A stretch of 56,119 bases of DNA from Zavarzinella formosa DSM 19928 (GCF_000255705.1 NZ_JH636439.1:1858478-1914596), one strand, 5' to 3'. Numbered from the stretch's first letter, positions 1 to 6,829 are shown. Program-made: numbers and translations. Notes: generated by a model not told the origin, from the letters alone.

Positions 1-223
1 GTTCGGCCCGCGAGGCGGTTTGTTCGTAGGACTTGGCCAGATCCGCGTGCGTCTTCATCATCTGGCTGGCGGACGCCTCGGCGGCGTCTTTCGCGGCCTT
101 CGCCGCGGCGCTCATCTGGTCGGCCCATTTGGTCGCCAGTTCCCCGGCCCGCTGGAGCGACGCCAGCAAGCCGGCCAGGTTGGCGTTGACCGAGAACTCC
201 ACATCGTCTTCCGAAGCGGCCAT
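1..223 (-). CDS. Putative phage tail tape-measure protein, N-terminus (partial)
   Basis: The frame is open from an ATG at 221-223 to the window edge, giving 74 residues and no stop. A purine-rich GGGGGAAGGG stretch lies 5' of the start. The protein opens with a short beta-like stretch (VEFSVNANLAGLLASL) and continues as an Ala/Lys/Gln-rich helix, as tape-measure N-termini do. The gene next to it is a tail assembly chaperone, which in siphophages lies directly upstream of the tape measure. Oddly, here the two are divergent. Only the N-terminus is seen, so another coiled-coil protein is possible. Confidence 0.5.
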   Translation of the reverse strand, partial: MAASEDDVEFSVNANLAGLLASLQRAGELATKWADQMSAAAKAAKDAAEASASQMMKTHADLAKSYEQTASRAE

Positions 224-270
224 GATGTCTGCCCTTCCCCCTAAAAGTCCTGATGGACAGTAAGATCCTC

Positions 271-292
271 GGGTGTCCGGCGCCGGACACCC
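271..292. repeat. Island palindrome, class GGG/CCC
   Basis: This 22-bp perfect palindrome is built on the core TGTCCGGCGCCGGACA. It sits between the divergent tape-measure-like gene and the tail assembly chaperone, so it cannot terminate either one. The left side carries the CCTC (reverse GAGG) tag seen at many copies. Confidence 0.95.
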
Positions 293-322
293 GTTCCTTT
301 GATCGGCGAACAACAGGCAATC

Positions 323-718
323 ATGAACTACAAAGACAGAATTCTCGGCGGTGTTCCGTTGGTCAAAAAGATCACCCTGCCGGACGGCGAAATGGGCGGG
401 GAGGTTTGCATCCGCCGGATGTCGATGCAAGACCGGTCGGTTTTCCTGTCGTGGGTGGAGGAGATGCCACAAAAGGGCGCCCCCGGCTTTTGGGACAAAC
501 TGTCCGAGATCGGCGCCCGCAAACTCGCGTTGTGCCTGTGTGACGAACAGGGGGTGTTGATTTTCGACCACAACAACAAGGATGACATGGCCTCGCTGGT
601 CAAGTCGGTCAGCGGGATCGCGGGGAAGATTCTCGGCGACGAAATCGACGCCTTGAACACCTTGAGCGGGGAGGCGGCCGCGGCGGGAAAATCGCCGTCC
701 GCGACGACCCAAAACTAA
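323..718 (+). CDS. Phage tail assembly chaperone (gpG-like)
   Basis: This 131-aa protein would bind the tape measure during tail assembly. The segment ARKLALCLCDEQGVLIFD, followed by an acidic 'DDMASLVKSVSG' stretch and an Ala-rich tail, is typical of siphophage tail assembly chaperones. The ATG at 323 is preferred to a TTG at 299, which has no ribosome site. Near the 3' end the frame crosses GGGAAAA at 685-691, from which a -1 slip enters the T-like frame (691-1020). The identification rests on the domain pattern, gene length and the frameshift arrangement together. Confidence 0.75.
   Translation: MNYKDRILGGVPLVKKITLPDGEMGGEVCIRRMSMQDRSVFLSWVEEMPQKGAPGFWDKLSEIGARKLALCLCDEQGVLIFDHNNKDDMASLVKSVSGIAGKILGDEIDALNTLSGEAAAAGKSPSATTQN
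685..691 (+). other. Programmed -1 ribosomal frameshift site GGGAAAA
   Basis: In the zero frame the bases read G GGA AAA, a perfect X XXY YYZ heptamer. Slipping back one base after the AAA codon continues into the T-like frame, which stays open to 1020. Long-tailed phages conserve a -1 frameshift here to make G and GT chaperones. Position, phase and protein families agree; frameshifting itself is inferred. Confidence 0.75.
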
Positions 719-1020
719 GGCTGGCGTTCCGGCTGGCATTGGCAATGGGTCGGAGCGTGGAGGAGTTGCAACAATACCTGTCCTCGACGGAGTGGGTCGG
801 ATGGCAGGCTTTTTACGCCTGCGAGCCGTTCGGGCCGATCCATGATGACGAACGCATGGCGGAACTGACAGCCACCCTCTGGCGGGTCAACGGCGTGAAG
901 ACGAAGACGCAAGACTTCACGCGGTCTGAACCACCCCATTCAAAGCGAGCAATCAAATCGGCAAACGACGAACTGTTGTCTTACTTCCGAACCAATTGCC
1001 CGGCGTTGGCCGGAACCTGA
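691..1020 (+). CDS. T-like extension of tail assembly chaperone (frameshift product)
   Basis: This is the second half of a G-T fusion of about 232 residues made by a -1 slip at 685-691. The extension is about 109 residues and starts DDPKLRLAFRLALAMGRSVE, followed by an EWVGWQAFYACEPFGP segment. That matches the Gpt/DUF4035-type pattern (...LALALGRTVEEL...EWxAFxxxEPFG...). There is no convincing ribosome site for the internal ATG at 745, which favours frameshift expression. The palindrome at 1022 begins two bases after the stop. Confidence 0.7.
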   Translation: MAVRDDPKLRLAFRLALAMGRSVEELQQYLSSTEWVGWQAFYACEPFGPIHDDERMAELTATLWRVNGVKTKTQDFTRSEPPHSKRAIKSANDELLSYFRTNCPALAGT

Positions 1021-1021
1021 C

Positions 1022-1043
1022 GGGTGTCCGGCGCCGGACACCC
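1022..1043. repeat. Island palindrome, class GGG/CCC
   Basis: Perfect 24-bp palindrome when the outer C/G pair is included, starting two bases after the stop at 1020. Tag GAGG on the right. Confidence 0.95.
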
Positions 1044-1097
1044 GAGGAAGGAAAAGACGGTTTGAAATTGGTTTTAATGTTCTGGAACAAAAGGCGT

Positions 1098-1119
1098 GGG
1101 TGTCCGGCGCCGGACACCC
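1098..1119. repeat. Island palindrome, class GGG/CCC
   Basis: Second copy only 54 bp after the previous one, 13 bp upstream of the ATG at 1133. Its GAGG tag (GAGGGGTG) doubles as the ribosome site of the next gene. Confidence 0.95.
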
Positions 1120-1132
1120 GAGGGGTGACAAC

Positions 1133-1642
1133 ATGGCCGATGTGTACCTGTTGAAAGAACGAACAATCGCCCAAGTGATGGAAACGGTCGCCAAACTTGG
1201 CGAGCCTTCGCTTGGCCAGACTCACCGGATCACGCCGACCACGCCGCCGAGGGTGGTGAAGTGCGGGGATTTGCAGGGCACGCTTCCGGACGGGACGACT
1301 CCTTACTATGCCTGTTCCGACGTGCAGGGGCTCAATCCTTCCGGTGAATGGGAGAACCTCATCGACGCCACCGGCTGGATGGTTTCGGCCGGCAAGGATG
1401 CCTTGCAACCGGGCCGGACATACATGGCGGTCGTCGGTCCGCTTTGGACGCCATACCCGGCCACTGAAACGAAACAGGTGTTCATCGCAGCCGCTGGCGA
1501 GACCGGCGACACAGAGATTGTTCACCTTGACCCGTCCGGCGTGGACGATGAGGGGTTGATTGCGGGCAAGATCGTCAATTTCGGGCCGGGACACACGGAC
1601 ATGACCGACGGCGAGGATGTGTTGGTTCTTCTGGTGGGATGA
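1133..1642 (+). CDS. Hypothetical protein in phage tail module
   Basis: This 169-aa protein is not recognised. The ATG follows AGGGGTGACAAC, a good ribosome site that begins in the GAGG tag of the palindrome at 1098. It is rich in Pro, Thr and Gly, has no signal peptide or membrane segment, and ends in a hydrophobic VLVLLVG tail. It directly follows the tail chaperone on the same strand, so a virion or tail-tube-related role is possible, but no motif proves it. A palindrome follows the stop by 13 bp. Confidence 0.7.
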   Translation: MADVYLLKERTIAQVMETVAKLGEPSLGQTHRITPTTPPRVVKCGDLQGTLPDGTTPYYACSDVQGLNPSGEWENLIDATGWMVSAGKDALQPGRTYMAVVGPLWTPYPATETKQVFIAAAGETGDTEIVHLDPSGVDDEGLIAGKIVNFGPGHTDMTDGEDVLVLLVG

Positions 1643-1655
1643 TACAAACCTCGCA

Positions 1656-1677
1656 GGGTGTCCGGCGCCGGACACCC
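1656..1677. repeat. Island palindrome, class GGG/CCC
   Basis: Perfect 22-bp palindrome 13 bp after the stop at 1642, with GAGGAT tag on the right. Confidence 0.95.
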
Positions 1678-1743
1678 GAGGATTGCACCCGGCCGCTCCT
1701 CCGGTTAGATTAAAACAACGGAACACAACTGTCGGTCCTTCTC

Positions 1744-1776
1744 GGGTGTCCGATTCAGGATGTCCGGGCCGGACGC
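1744..1776. repeat. Degenerate island palindrome
   Basis: The left part GGGTGTCCG is followed by a scrambled centre and then GTCCGGGCCGGAC. It looks like two damaged copies fused, 21 bp upstream of the next ATG. Confidence 0.6.
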
Positions 1777-1796
1777 TTGCTTTTCCTTCTGCCCCC

Positions 1797-2021
1797 ATGG
1801 AAGACTTGCCAGAACCATCGTCGTATTCACATCTCTTTTTGCGATACTCTCTGGATGCCCAAGGGAACCCTGTCGGGGTGGGAGACTATCCGTTGGTTCT
1901 CAAACTGATGAAACAGCAATGGACTCTGATCGACCTTCGGAAAACACCCAACAATGATGTGTTCGACTACGTTGTGATTTTGCGGCGACCGAAGACGGCT
2001 GAAGAAAATGGTGTGGCCTGA
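1797..2021 (+). CDS. Small protein of an island-specific paralogous family (copy 1)
   Basis: This 74-aa protein is unrecognised but has two paralogues in the window (6151-6393 minus and 6902-7156). All three share the pattern Y-S/L-x-D-x-x-G-x-P-V-x(4,5)-Y-x(2)-L-x(2)-L/M, then a W with IDL-x-K-T, then a Y-x-V-x-L strand ending in RP or a similar turn. The fold is likely small alpha/beta. No clear ribosome site precedes the ATG. A 36-nt perfect palindrome begins eight bases after the stop. Confidence 0.65.
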   Translation: MEDLPEPSSYSHLFLRYSLDAQGNPVGVGDYPLVLKLMKQQWTLIDLRKTPNNDVFDYVVILRRPKTAEENGVA

Positions 2022-2028
2022 TTGTAAA

Positions 2029-2064
2029 TTTTCTTGAGTGTCCGGCGCCGGACACTCAAGAAAA
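2029..2064. repeat. Island palindrome, class GAG/CTC, extended arms
   Basis: A 36-nt perfect palindrome with outer arms TTTTCTTGAG and CTCAAGAAAA, just after the stop at 2021. The T/A outer arms would give a bidirectional terminator-like hairpin. Confidence 0.95.
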
Positions 2065-2066
2065 AT

Positions 2067-2133
2067 GGCCGGGGCGAGGACTCGCAACTCCCCCGGCCTG
2101 ACGGACGCGCCCGGCTTTTGGGTCCGGTGTCCG
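2067..2133 (+). ncRNA. 67-nt structured repeat, copy 1
   Basis: The same 67-nt sequence recurs at 7944-8010 with five differences. It starts with a hairpin whose arms are GGCCGGGG and CCCCGGCC, then a GGCTTTTGGGTCCGG segment. Both copies lie just right of an island palindrome and on the same strand. One stem pair changes from G-C to A-T between copies. It may be an RNA or a structured DNA element; transcription is not shown. Confidence 0.5.
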
Positions 2134-2171
2134 CACGCTCACCATAGCGTATCCGCGGAGCGGTTGCAATG

Positions 2172-2207
2172 TGAGAGTGAGTGTCCGGCGCCGGACACTC
2201 ACTCTCA
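2172..2207. repeat. Island palindrome, class GAG/CTC, extended arms
   Basis: A 36-nt perfect palindrome. Beyond a 2-nt bulge the arms resume pairing (CAATG/CATTG). It lies eight bases beyond the stop of the minus-strand ParB-like gene. Confidence 0.95.
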
Positions 2208-2214
2208 TTGACAT

Positions 2215-3177
2215 TCAAAACTTCGAGCAAGCGTTTATCACCTCGGCGGGCTGCCGGTCGGCCTCGATCGCGGTGAGCCAGCCGCGTCCGTGCGACGGAT
2301 CTTTCCCGTCCAGCAGAGCGCGGGCCGCGTCGGTCAGACCATACTTGGGGCTAAAATTCAGAAGATGCCGACGGCATTCCTCGATGTGCTTTTCACAAAC
2401 CCCGTACTTGACCGCCGCGCCGCTCTCGCGTTCTTTGAGTCCCGCCACTTGTTTCAGCAAGGCTCTCAATGAGGCGGCAATATCAAGGAACTGCCCATGA
2501 TCCGTTCGCAGTTCGGCAAAGGGATCGCCGGCTTCCTCCTCCTTGTTCGCCCGCTTTCGCTTCCCGTCGGCCGTGGAAGAAGCCGCCGAGTCAGCCGTTT
2601 CTTCCACGTTCTCCGGTTCCGTCTCGGTTCGGTTCTCCTCGGGCGGTGTTAGGGTGTCCGGCGCCGGACACCCGGACGGTTCGGCAGTCTTGGGATTGGC
2701 GACGCCGATGATTTTGTGAACCATCCATTTGGAGCAATCAACCAGTTTGGCGATTTCCCGGATGGAAATGCCGGGGTTGTCGGCCCGCACGGCCTCGATG
2801 ACCCGGCGAAGATCGTTCGGCTTCCGGGGCTGGCCGTGGTCACTGTTCTGGGAGTAGGCCATCTTTTGGGCATCCGCCCACGTTCCGGAACGAATGCGGG
2901 CGGCCAGCGACTTCAGTCCGGCCGCCTGGGCGGCGCAATAACGGGTGAAACCGCCGACGAGGAGCAAGGTTTCCGGCCGGTGGTCCTCAAACTGCTCCGA
3001 GAGTTCCACGATGAGAATCGGCGGAAAATCTGTCCCCTCCTTCATCTCCATCGCATAACGCTCGATGGTTTCCTGATCGCAGCCGAAAGGACCGCGTCCG
3101 GTTCGGAATTGAAGCCGGGTGTCAATGGTGATGTCGTCCAGGCTCAATCCGTCCTCGGTCTGACTTGTGCTGTTCAT
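2215..3177 (-). CDS. ParB-like DNA-binding protein
   Basis: This 320-aa protein has an N-terminal ParB/Srx-type domain: 'RLQFRTG', then 'DQETIERYAMEM', then LLLVGGFTRYCAAQAAG, with 'GGFTR' in place of the usual GE/GxRR box. A helix-turn-helix follows (SIREIAKLVDCSKWMVHKII). The C-terminal part is charged and helical. The ATG at 3177 is chosen because AGGA sits eight bases upstream. A palindrome at 2652-2673 lies in frame in the linker and reads GCPAPDT. ParB-like proteins act in partition or as phage regulators, and this one is a candidate ligand for the palindromes. No ParA is seen. Confidence 0.8.
   Translation of the reverse strand: MNSTSQTEDGLSLDDITIDTRLQFRTGRGPFGCDQETIERYAMEMKEGTDFPPILIVELSEQFEDHRPETLLLVGGFTRYCAAQAAGLKSLAARIRSGTWADAQKMAYSQNSDHGQPRKPNDLRRVIEAVRADNPGISIREIAKLVDCSKWMVHKIIGVANPKTAEPSGCPAPDTLTPPEENRTETEPENVEETADSAASSTADGKRKRANKEEEAGDPFAELRTDHGQFLDIAASLRALLKQVAGLKERESGAAVKYGVCEKHIEECRRHLLNFSPKYGLTDAARALLDGKDPSHGRGWLTAIEADRQPAEVINACSKF
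2652..2673. repeat. Island palindrome inside the ParB-like coding region
   Basis: A perfect 22-bp palindrome in frame inside the linker between the HTH and the C-terminal region of the ParB-like protein. The reading frame is kept. Confidence 0.95.
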
Positions 3178-3327
3178 GATCTTGTGTCCTGCTGTTCCGG
3201 GGGGTAAGTGATTCCGTGTCCCGTCATTGGGCGGATGTCTTTCCACCCAGAACATAGGGCAGCCGGTTTTCCGGCCCGGACGCCTTCAGGCAGCGCAACC
3301 GGTCTGATTCGGGGGAGACGGGAAACG

Positions 3328-3367
3328 CAAGAGGGGGGACGGAAACTCCGTACCCCCCCCCCTCTTG
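3328..3367. repeat. G-tract hairpin repeat, copy 1
   Basis: Outer arms are CAAGAGGGGGG and CCCCCCTCTTG. An inner stem ACGGA/TCCGT has an AAC loop. The inner part GGAAACTCCGTACCCCCC recurs at 7807-7833. It lies about 150 bp upstream of the ParB-like start, in its probable leader or promoter region. Confidence 0.75.
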
Positions 3368-3374
3368 AAGCGGA

Positions 3375-3404
3375 GTGTGAGTGTCCGGCGCCGGACACTC
3401 ACAC
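3375..3404. repeat. Island palindrome, class GAG/CTC, extended arms
   Basis: A 30-nt perfect palindrome (outer arms GTGTGAG/CTCACAC) upstream of the ParB-like gene, in the gap between two minus-strand genes. Confidence 0.95.
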
Positions 3405-3478
3405 AAAACTTGGCCAAAGAGTCCAATTCAAGCGAGCGTCAGTGTGATGGCCATTTGACCTTTGCTCCATGTCCCTGA

Positions 3479-3496
3479 GTGTCCGGCGCCGGACAC
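3479..3496. repeat. Island palindrome, hybrid arms GAG/CCC
   Basis: The core is perfect, but the left arm is of the GAG class and the right arm is of the CCC class with GAGGAT tag. The pairing fails directly outside the core. It lies 13 bp beyond the stop of the minus-strand gene at 3510. Confidence 0.9.
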
Positions 3497-3509
3497 CCGA
3501 GGATGAAAA

Positions 3510-4001
3510 TCAGAATCCGTCGTCGGGGTTGTCCATCGGGTAATCCGGCTCGAAGGCGGTGTTGTCGTCATGCTCCGGGTTGAGCAGGTAATCGACCCAC
3601 AGCGGACGAACGCCCGACTTGGCGGCCGGGAAGGCGGACCGGTCGCTCATGTCGTAGATCGTCTGGCGTTGGTGCATTCCCCCCACCGCCCAGACCTGCA
3701 CGGCGAAGCCGGGCCGGTTCTCCCGCTGGCAGGCCAGGAAGATTCCCTGCTCCTTGCCGATGACGTTGACGCAATGCCAGTCCATCAGAAGCAGCTTTTC
3801 CAGACGCTCGAAGAACCGGGTCATCTGGTTGTAAGTGATCCCGTCCCGGATCACGATTGGCTCGCCCGGCGTGTGCGGCGGGCCGATGGAGTTCGTTTTC
3901 GGGGTTAACTTGCGCGGCTTTTTGATTTGTTGAGCCGCCGGTTTGGCTTGGGTTTCTGGCTTGGCGGCGGTATGTGGTTTTCCGTTGTTCGTGGCGGTCA
4001 T
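3510..4001 (-). CDS. Hypothetical protein
   Basis: This 163-aa protein is not recognised. The first 45 residues are Lys/Pro/Gln/Ala-rich and probably disordered. A compact region follows with 'ITYNQMTRFFERLEKLLLMDW' split by turns, then LACQRENRPGFAVQVWAVGG, and an acidic C-terminus. GGAAAGACACC precedes the ATG. It lies between the ParB-like and SWIM genes on the same strand, each separated by palindromes. The lysine-rich tail and acidic end hint at a nucleic-acid or protein partner, but nothing more can be said. Confidence 0.65.
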   Translation of the reverse strand: MTATNNGKPHTAAKPETQAKPAAQQIKKPRKLTPKTNSIGPPHTPGEPIVIRDGITYNQMTRFFERLEKLLLMDWHCVNVIGKEQGIFLACQRENRPGFAVQVWAVGGMHQRQTIYDMSDRSAFPAAKSGVRPLWVDYLLNPEHDDNTAFEPDYPMDNPDDGF

Positions 4002-4072
4002 GGTGTCTTTCCGGTGTGTTGTGCTGGTCGGGGCCGGGGCGTGACGACGCGCCGGCCGGGTGGTTAGGGAAT

Positions 4073-4094
4073 GGGTGTCCGGCGCCGGACACCC
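4073..4094. repeat. Island palindrome, class GGG/CCC
   Basis: Perfect 22-bp palindrome with GAGG tag on the right, upstream of the minus-strand gene that starts at 4001. Confidence 0.95.
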
Positions 4095-4141
4095 GAGGGG
4101 TGTTGCTGCGTGATGGCTGTGGCCGTGAAAGGCGGGATCGG

Positions 4142-4169
4142 GCCGGGTGTCCGGCGCCGGACACCCGGC
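4142..4169. repeat. Island palindrome, class GGG/CCC, extended arms
   Basis: A 28-nt perfect palindrome (outer GCCGGG/CCCGGC), 27 bp beyond the stop of the minus-strand SWIM gene. Confidence 0.95.
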
Positions 4170-4196
4170 TTCACGGTCGGCTGGTTGACCGGGAAA

Positions 4197-4682
4197 TCAG
4201 ATCAGGGAAACCCCGGCAAAGGGATCTTCGGTTCCCTCGGGAATCGGGGACGGGGTGTTGTGAACCGCCGGAACCATGTCAAGGCCTTGGACGGCCCGGA
4301 GGTGTTTGCACAACCCGCCCCCGGCCGCCTTGCGGAAAATGAAGTCCCCGCAGGTGCAATCGGCGGAATGGTCCAGAATCGTGACCGTGTGCCCGTCCGG
4401 GTCGGACTTGTCATCGTTCTGCTTGGCCAGCCGGAAGCAGACCACCACTTCCGGAGAGCAGACCGGGACGGCGGAGAACGTGTATTCATCCGAGCCGATC
4501 CGGATCAGGCCGGGAACATTCTCCCGCCGGCAGCAATCGCGGACCAGCGCGAACCGGCCGCACTCGGACCGTCGCACGCATGACAGGGTTGCGGGTTGGA
4601 CCGGCTCCCGGAACGCCGATGACTCTTTGCGGGCCGCCCTCTGACGTGGTGCGATGGCCGCGCGGGTGCTAAACTGTTTCAT
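4197..4682 (-). CDS. SWIM zinc-finger protein
   Basis: This 161-aa protein carries CTCGDFIFRKAAGGGLCKHL near residues 110-130, a CxC...CxH SWIM zinc-finger pattern. SWIM domains bind DNA or protein and occur with helicases, transposases and in small phage or plasmid proteins. The N-terminus is basic (RAAIAPRQRAARK). A second Cys-rich stretch (CGRFALVRDCCRREN) may bind another metal. An AAAGG ribosome site lies about ten bases before the ATG. It shares its upstream region with the divergent XRE gene at 4837. Confidence 0.75.
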   Translation of the reverse strand: MKQFSTRAAIAPRQRAARKESSAFREPVQPATLSCVRRSECGRFALVRDCCRRENVPGLIRIGSDEYTFSAVPVCSPEVVVCFRLAKQNDDKSDPDGHTVTILDHSADCTCGDFIFRKAAGGGLCKHLRAVQGLDMVPAVHNTPSPIPEGTEDPFAGVSLI

Positions 4683-4790
4683 TGTGAACGCCTTTTACTG
4701 AAGGTGTTTGCCACGGCCGGGGAGTGTTCCACCACTCGCCCGGTCTCTTTTTTGACCCGAAGTAAATTCAAACGGGCCTATGGTCGATTG

Positions 4791-4822
4791 TACAACAACA
4801 GTGGCATATGTGCAACAACAGT
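4791..4822. promoter_or_regulatory. Direct repeats in divergent promoter region, possible operator
   Basis: TACAACAACAGT (4791-4802) and TGCAACAACAGT (4811-4822) repeat with a 20-bp period, about two helical turns. They lie just upstream of the XRE gene and in the AT-rich gap between it and the SWIM gene. Binding sites for the XRE protein are a reasonable guess. Confidence 0.45.
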
Positions 4823-4836
4823 AGTATTGGATTTTT

Positions 4837-5097
4837 ATGCTTTTCCGAGAACGATTGAAGACACTTCGAGAAGCCAAAAGCATGACGCAGGAATCTTTGG
4901 CGTCAGCTTCGGGCGTTTCAACGGGTACAATCAGAGGTTTTGAACAAGGTTTGAGACATCCCACGTTTGCGGTCGTTCAATTGATTACCAAGGCATTGGG
5001 CGAGAACATAGGTGTGTGGGACGGTCTTGACATTGAGATGACAAAAAAAATGTTGGCCAATACGCGGAAACCCAAAAAGCCCAAGAAAGATGAATAG
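4837..5097 (+). CDS. XRE-family regulator with WDGL motif (paralogue 1)
   Basis: This 86-aa protein has a Cro/CI-type helix-turn-helix: 'RLKTLREAKSMTQESLASASG' split at the first helix, then VSTGTIRGFEQGLRHPTF. After the HTH comes a conserved VWDGLDIEM block, then a Lys-rich tail (KPKKPKKDE). Paralogues at 10083 and 10616 share the WDGLE/DIE block. It is AT-richer than its neighbours. Direct repeats lie upstream. It could repress itself and the divergent SWIM gene. Confidence 0.85.
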   Translation: MLFRERLKTLREAKSMTQESLASASGVSTGTIRGFEQGLRHPTFAVVQLITKALGENIGVWDGLDIEMTKKMLANTRKPKKPKKDE

Positions 5098-5101
5098 TAA
5101 C

Positions 5102-5123
5102 GGGCGTCCGGCGCCGGACACCC
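5102..5123. repeat. Island palindrome with one mismatch
   Basis: Same as the 22-bp class GGG/CCC form except for one T-to-C change in the left arm. It starts four bases after the XRE stop. Confidence 0.9.
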
Positions 5124-5202
5124 ACGCGAGATGACCAAGACAGTGATGGTCGTGGTCTCAGACAACCACCGCGAAACTTGCGAAAAATTCAAATGGCAAA
5201 GA

Positions 5203-5247
5203 GCAGAACAAACGAGTACCCTTAAAAAACGCACTTGTTTGTTCTGC
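5203..5247 (+). promoter_or_regulatory. 15-bp stem-loop in leader of the 5267 gene
   Basis: GCAGAACAAACGAGT pairs with ACTTGTTTGTTCTGC (one G-T pair) across a 15-nt AT-rich loop. It ends 20 bp before the ATG at 5267, close to the AGGG ribosome site. It could act as a leader terminator or translational control; it is unlike the island palindrome. Confidence 0.55.
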
Positions 5248-5266
5248 CACTTTCCCAGGGACATCA

Positions 5267-6055
5267 ATGGATGACAAGACGAAAGAGCAAGTCGCTGATG
5301 TTGTGACTGCACAGGCGGCCGGTCTTGCGATGGGGGCCGCGATTGGCGCCGTCACCAACCAAACGTTGCAGATGAACGGAACCATGCCGGCGAGGACGGC
5401 GGCCCAAGTCGGGCAGGCCATCGGGAACGCGGCAGCGAACGGGGCCGGAATCCAAGGATCTCTCCTGGCTGGAGCGGCAGTGCTGACCGCGAAAGCATCC
5501 GTCATCACTGCCGGAGCGGCCGCGGCCGCCCCTGCCGTGGCGGCGGTTGCGGCGGTCGGAGCGGTTGGATGGGGACTTTACAAGGCTTATGAATGGCTGA
5601 ACCAAGAGCCGGTGGTCCGCATCAACGGACTTGAGTTTGCCGAAGATCACGTCAAGATCTCGGTACGGTATGCGTTGCGGGATTGCAAGGGAGTACTTTG
5701 CCGGGCTAGCATGAGATTTGAACACGCCGAATCCGGTAAATTACTGAACGAACCGTTAAATACCGACGGCAAAGACGCCAGCCTGTTTGCACCTGTTTAC
5801 GATCTGACTCCCGATCACGAAAGAGGCTTTTTCAACTTCGTAAATTTCACCATCCGACATGATTTGCTCAAACACACCTTGGGCGAGGGGGACTTCAAGA
5901 TCCGGTGCCGGGCGAGCATTGCCAATGTGCCCGCTTGGAAGCATTTGGGTTCGGCTTGGGAATTGTTCACGTTCAAATATTCCATTCCCCGCTCCTGGCA
6001 GTTTTGGAGGGGAGGACGGGAAATTTGTCGTTGCAAACTATGTGTGAAGGGTTAG
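5267..6055 (+). CDS. Hypothetical protein with Gly/Ala-rich membrane-active N-terminal half
   Basis: This 262-aa protein is not recognised. Residues 15-110 are very rich in Ala and Gly with long hydrophobic runs (AAAAAPAVAAVAAVGAVGWG), resembling glycine-zipper or pore-forming segments. Residues 115-245 look like a soluble beta-domain with charged loops. The end, CRCKLCVKG, has three cysteines. An AGGG site precedes the ATG, and a 15-bp hairpin lies in the leader. A membrane-acting toxin or superinfection protein is conceivable but unproven. Confidence 0.65.
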   Translation: MDDKTKEQVADVVTAQAAGLAMGAAIGAVTNQTLQMNGTMPARTAAQVGQAIGNAAANGAGIQGSLLAGAAVLTAKASVITAGAAAAAPAVAAVAAVGAVGWGLYKAYEWLNQEPVVRINGLEFAEDHVKISVRYALRDCKGVLCRASMRFEHAESGKLLNEPLNTDGKDASLFAPVYDLTPDHERGFFNFVNFTIRHDLLKHTLGEGDFKIRCRASIANVPAWKHLGSAWELFTFKYSIPRSWQFWRGGREICRCKLCVKG

Positions 6056-6150
6056 TTTGTCGCAGCCCCATCAAACCCGGCAAACGTGAATCATTTCACG
6101 ACGGATCAAATCGATGACTCGCAATCTTGGACAACTTCACGAATAAGCAA

Positions 6151-6393
6151 TCAATCCTCGGGTGTCCGGCGGCTTGGAGGTTCGTTGACGGATACTGTGG
6201 GACATTCAAGCGTGACGCTATAGACGTGGCCTTCGGGCAAGTTTGCCTCCTTCAGCTTTCGCAAAACCCAACCCTCATTGAGCAACCGGGCCAGTCGTCC
6301 ATATTCCTGGTCCCGCACGGGCTCCCCGAAGGCATCCAACAAATACGAGATTGTCACTTCATTTGGGGAGGGCGATCCCGAAAGATTGTTCAT
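6151..6393 (-). CDS. Small protein of island-specific paralogous family (copy 2)
   Basis: This 80-aa protein is a paralogue of those at 1797 and 6902: 'ISYLLDAFGEPVRDQEYGRL', then 'GWVLRKL', then 'YSVTLEC'. The last residues (SRRTPED) are coded by half of an island palindrome plus its GAGGAT tag, so the original C-terminus may have been replaced. It is divergent from nothing nearby; a palindrome core lies 20 bp upstream. Confidence 0.65.
   Translation of the reverse strand: MNNLSGSPSPNEVTISYLLDAFGEPVRDQEYGRLARLLNEGWVLRKLKEANLPEGHVYSVTLECPTVSVNEPPSRRTPED
6156..6170. repeat. Half of an island palindrome
   Basis: CCTCGGGTGTCCGGC is one complete arm with the tag, ending exactly at the dyad centre; the other arm is missing. 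It codes the C-terminus of the minus-strand gene. Confidence 0.85.
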
Positions 6394-6412
6394 GAGGATT
6401 ACCGTTACGGGA

Positions 6413-6426
6413 GTCCGGCGCCGGAC
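6413..6426. repeat. Island palindrome core, 14 bp
   Basis: Only GTCCGGCGCCGGAC is self-complementary. It sits in the 5' flank of the minus-strand gene 6151-6393. Confidence 0.8.
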
Positions 6427-6447
6427 GCTTGGAATCTGAATTTCGGC

Positions 6448-6651
6448 TCACCATTCAACACAAGTACGAAGGGTTTTCCACCAAGATTCGTCATCATCCA
6501 CCATCTTTTCAAGCGCGGCCCATTGTTCCGGCGTGAGTGTCTCAAAGGATTTTGCCCTGAGATACGCGACATAATAGCTCAAATTGTTCGCGTCGATGAA
6601 TTTTTTCATCAGTAACGGCGATTCAAGCACGCATTCTTCAGTGATTGACAT
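6448..6651 (-). CDS. Small acidic hypothetical protein
   Basis: The likely protein has 67 residues starting at the ATG at 6649-6651, with GGAG about 13 bases upstream; the frame is open further back but crosses a palindrome. It is acidic and helical with five tryptophan or tyrosine pairs, including ESWWKTLRTCVEW at the end. It is not recognised. It lies between two members of the small paralogous family, all in one AT-richer stretch. Confidence 0.55.
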   Translation of the reverse strand: MSITEECVLESPLLMKKFIDANNLSYYVAYLRAKSFETLTPEQWAALEKMVDDDESWWKTLRTCVEW

Positions 6652-6811
6652 GGTGGCGAGTCTCCGTGTTGACACATCGTTTTGAAGTTTTCCTAATCCG
6701 GAAAGAGATGACTCGGACACTTTAAAACATGGGTGTTGCTTTTGCCTCATTGAATCGAAAATTTTCCTAGTCGCCGGGGAAAGCTTTGGCCGGGATCTGA
6801 ATTTCCTCTGG

Positions 6812-6829
6812 GTGTCCGGCGCCGGACAC
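6812..6829. repeat. Island palindrome, hybrid arms GGG/CTT
   Basis: Perfect 18-bp core; left arm of the GGG class, right arm CACTTATG. It lies between divergent genes. Confidence 0.9.
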
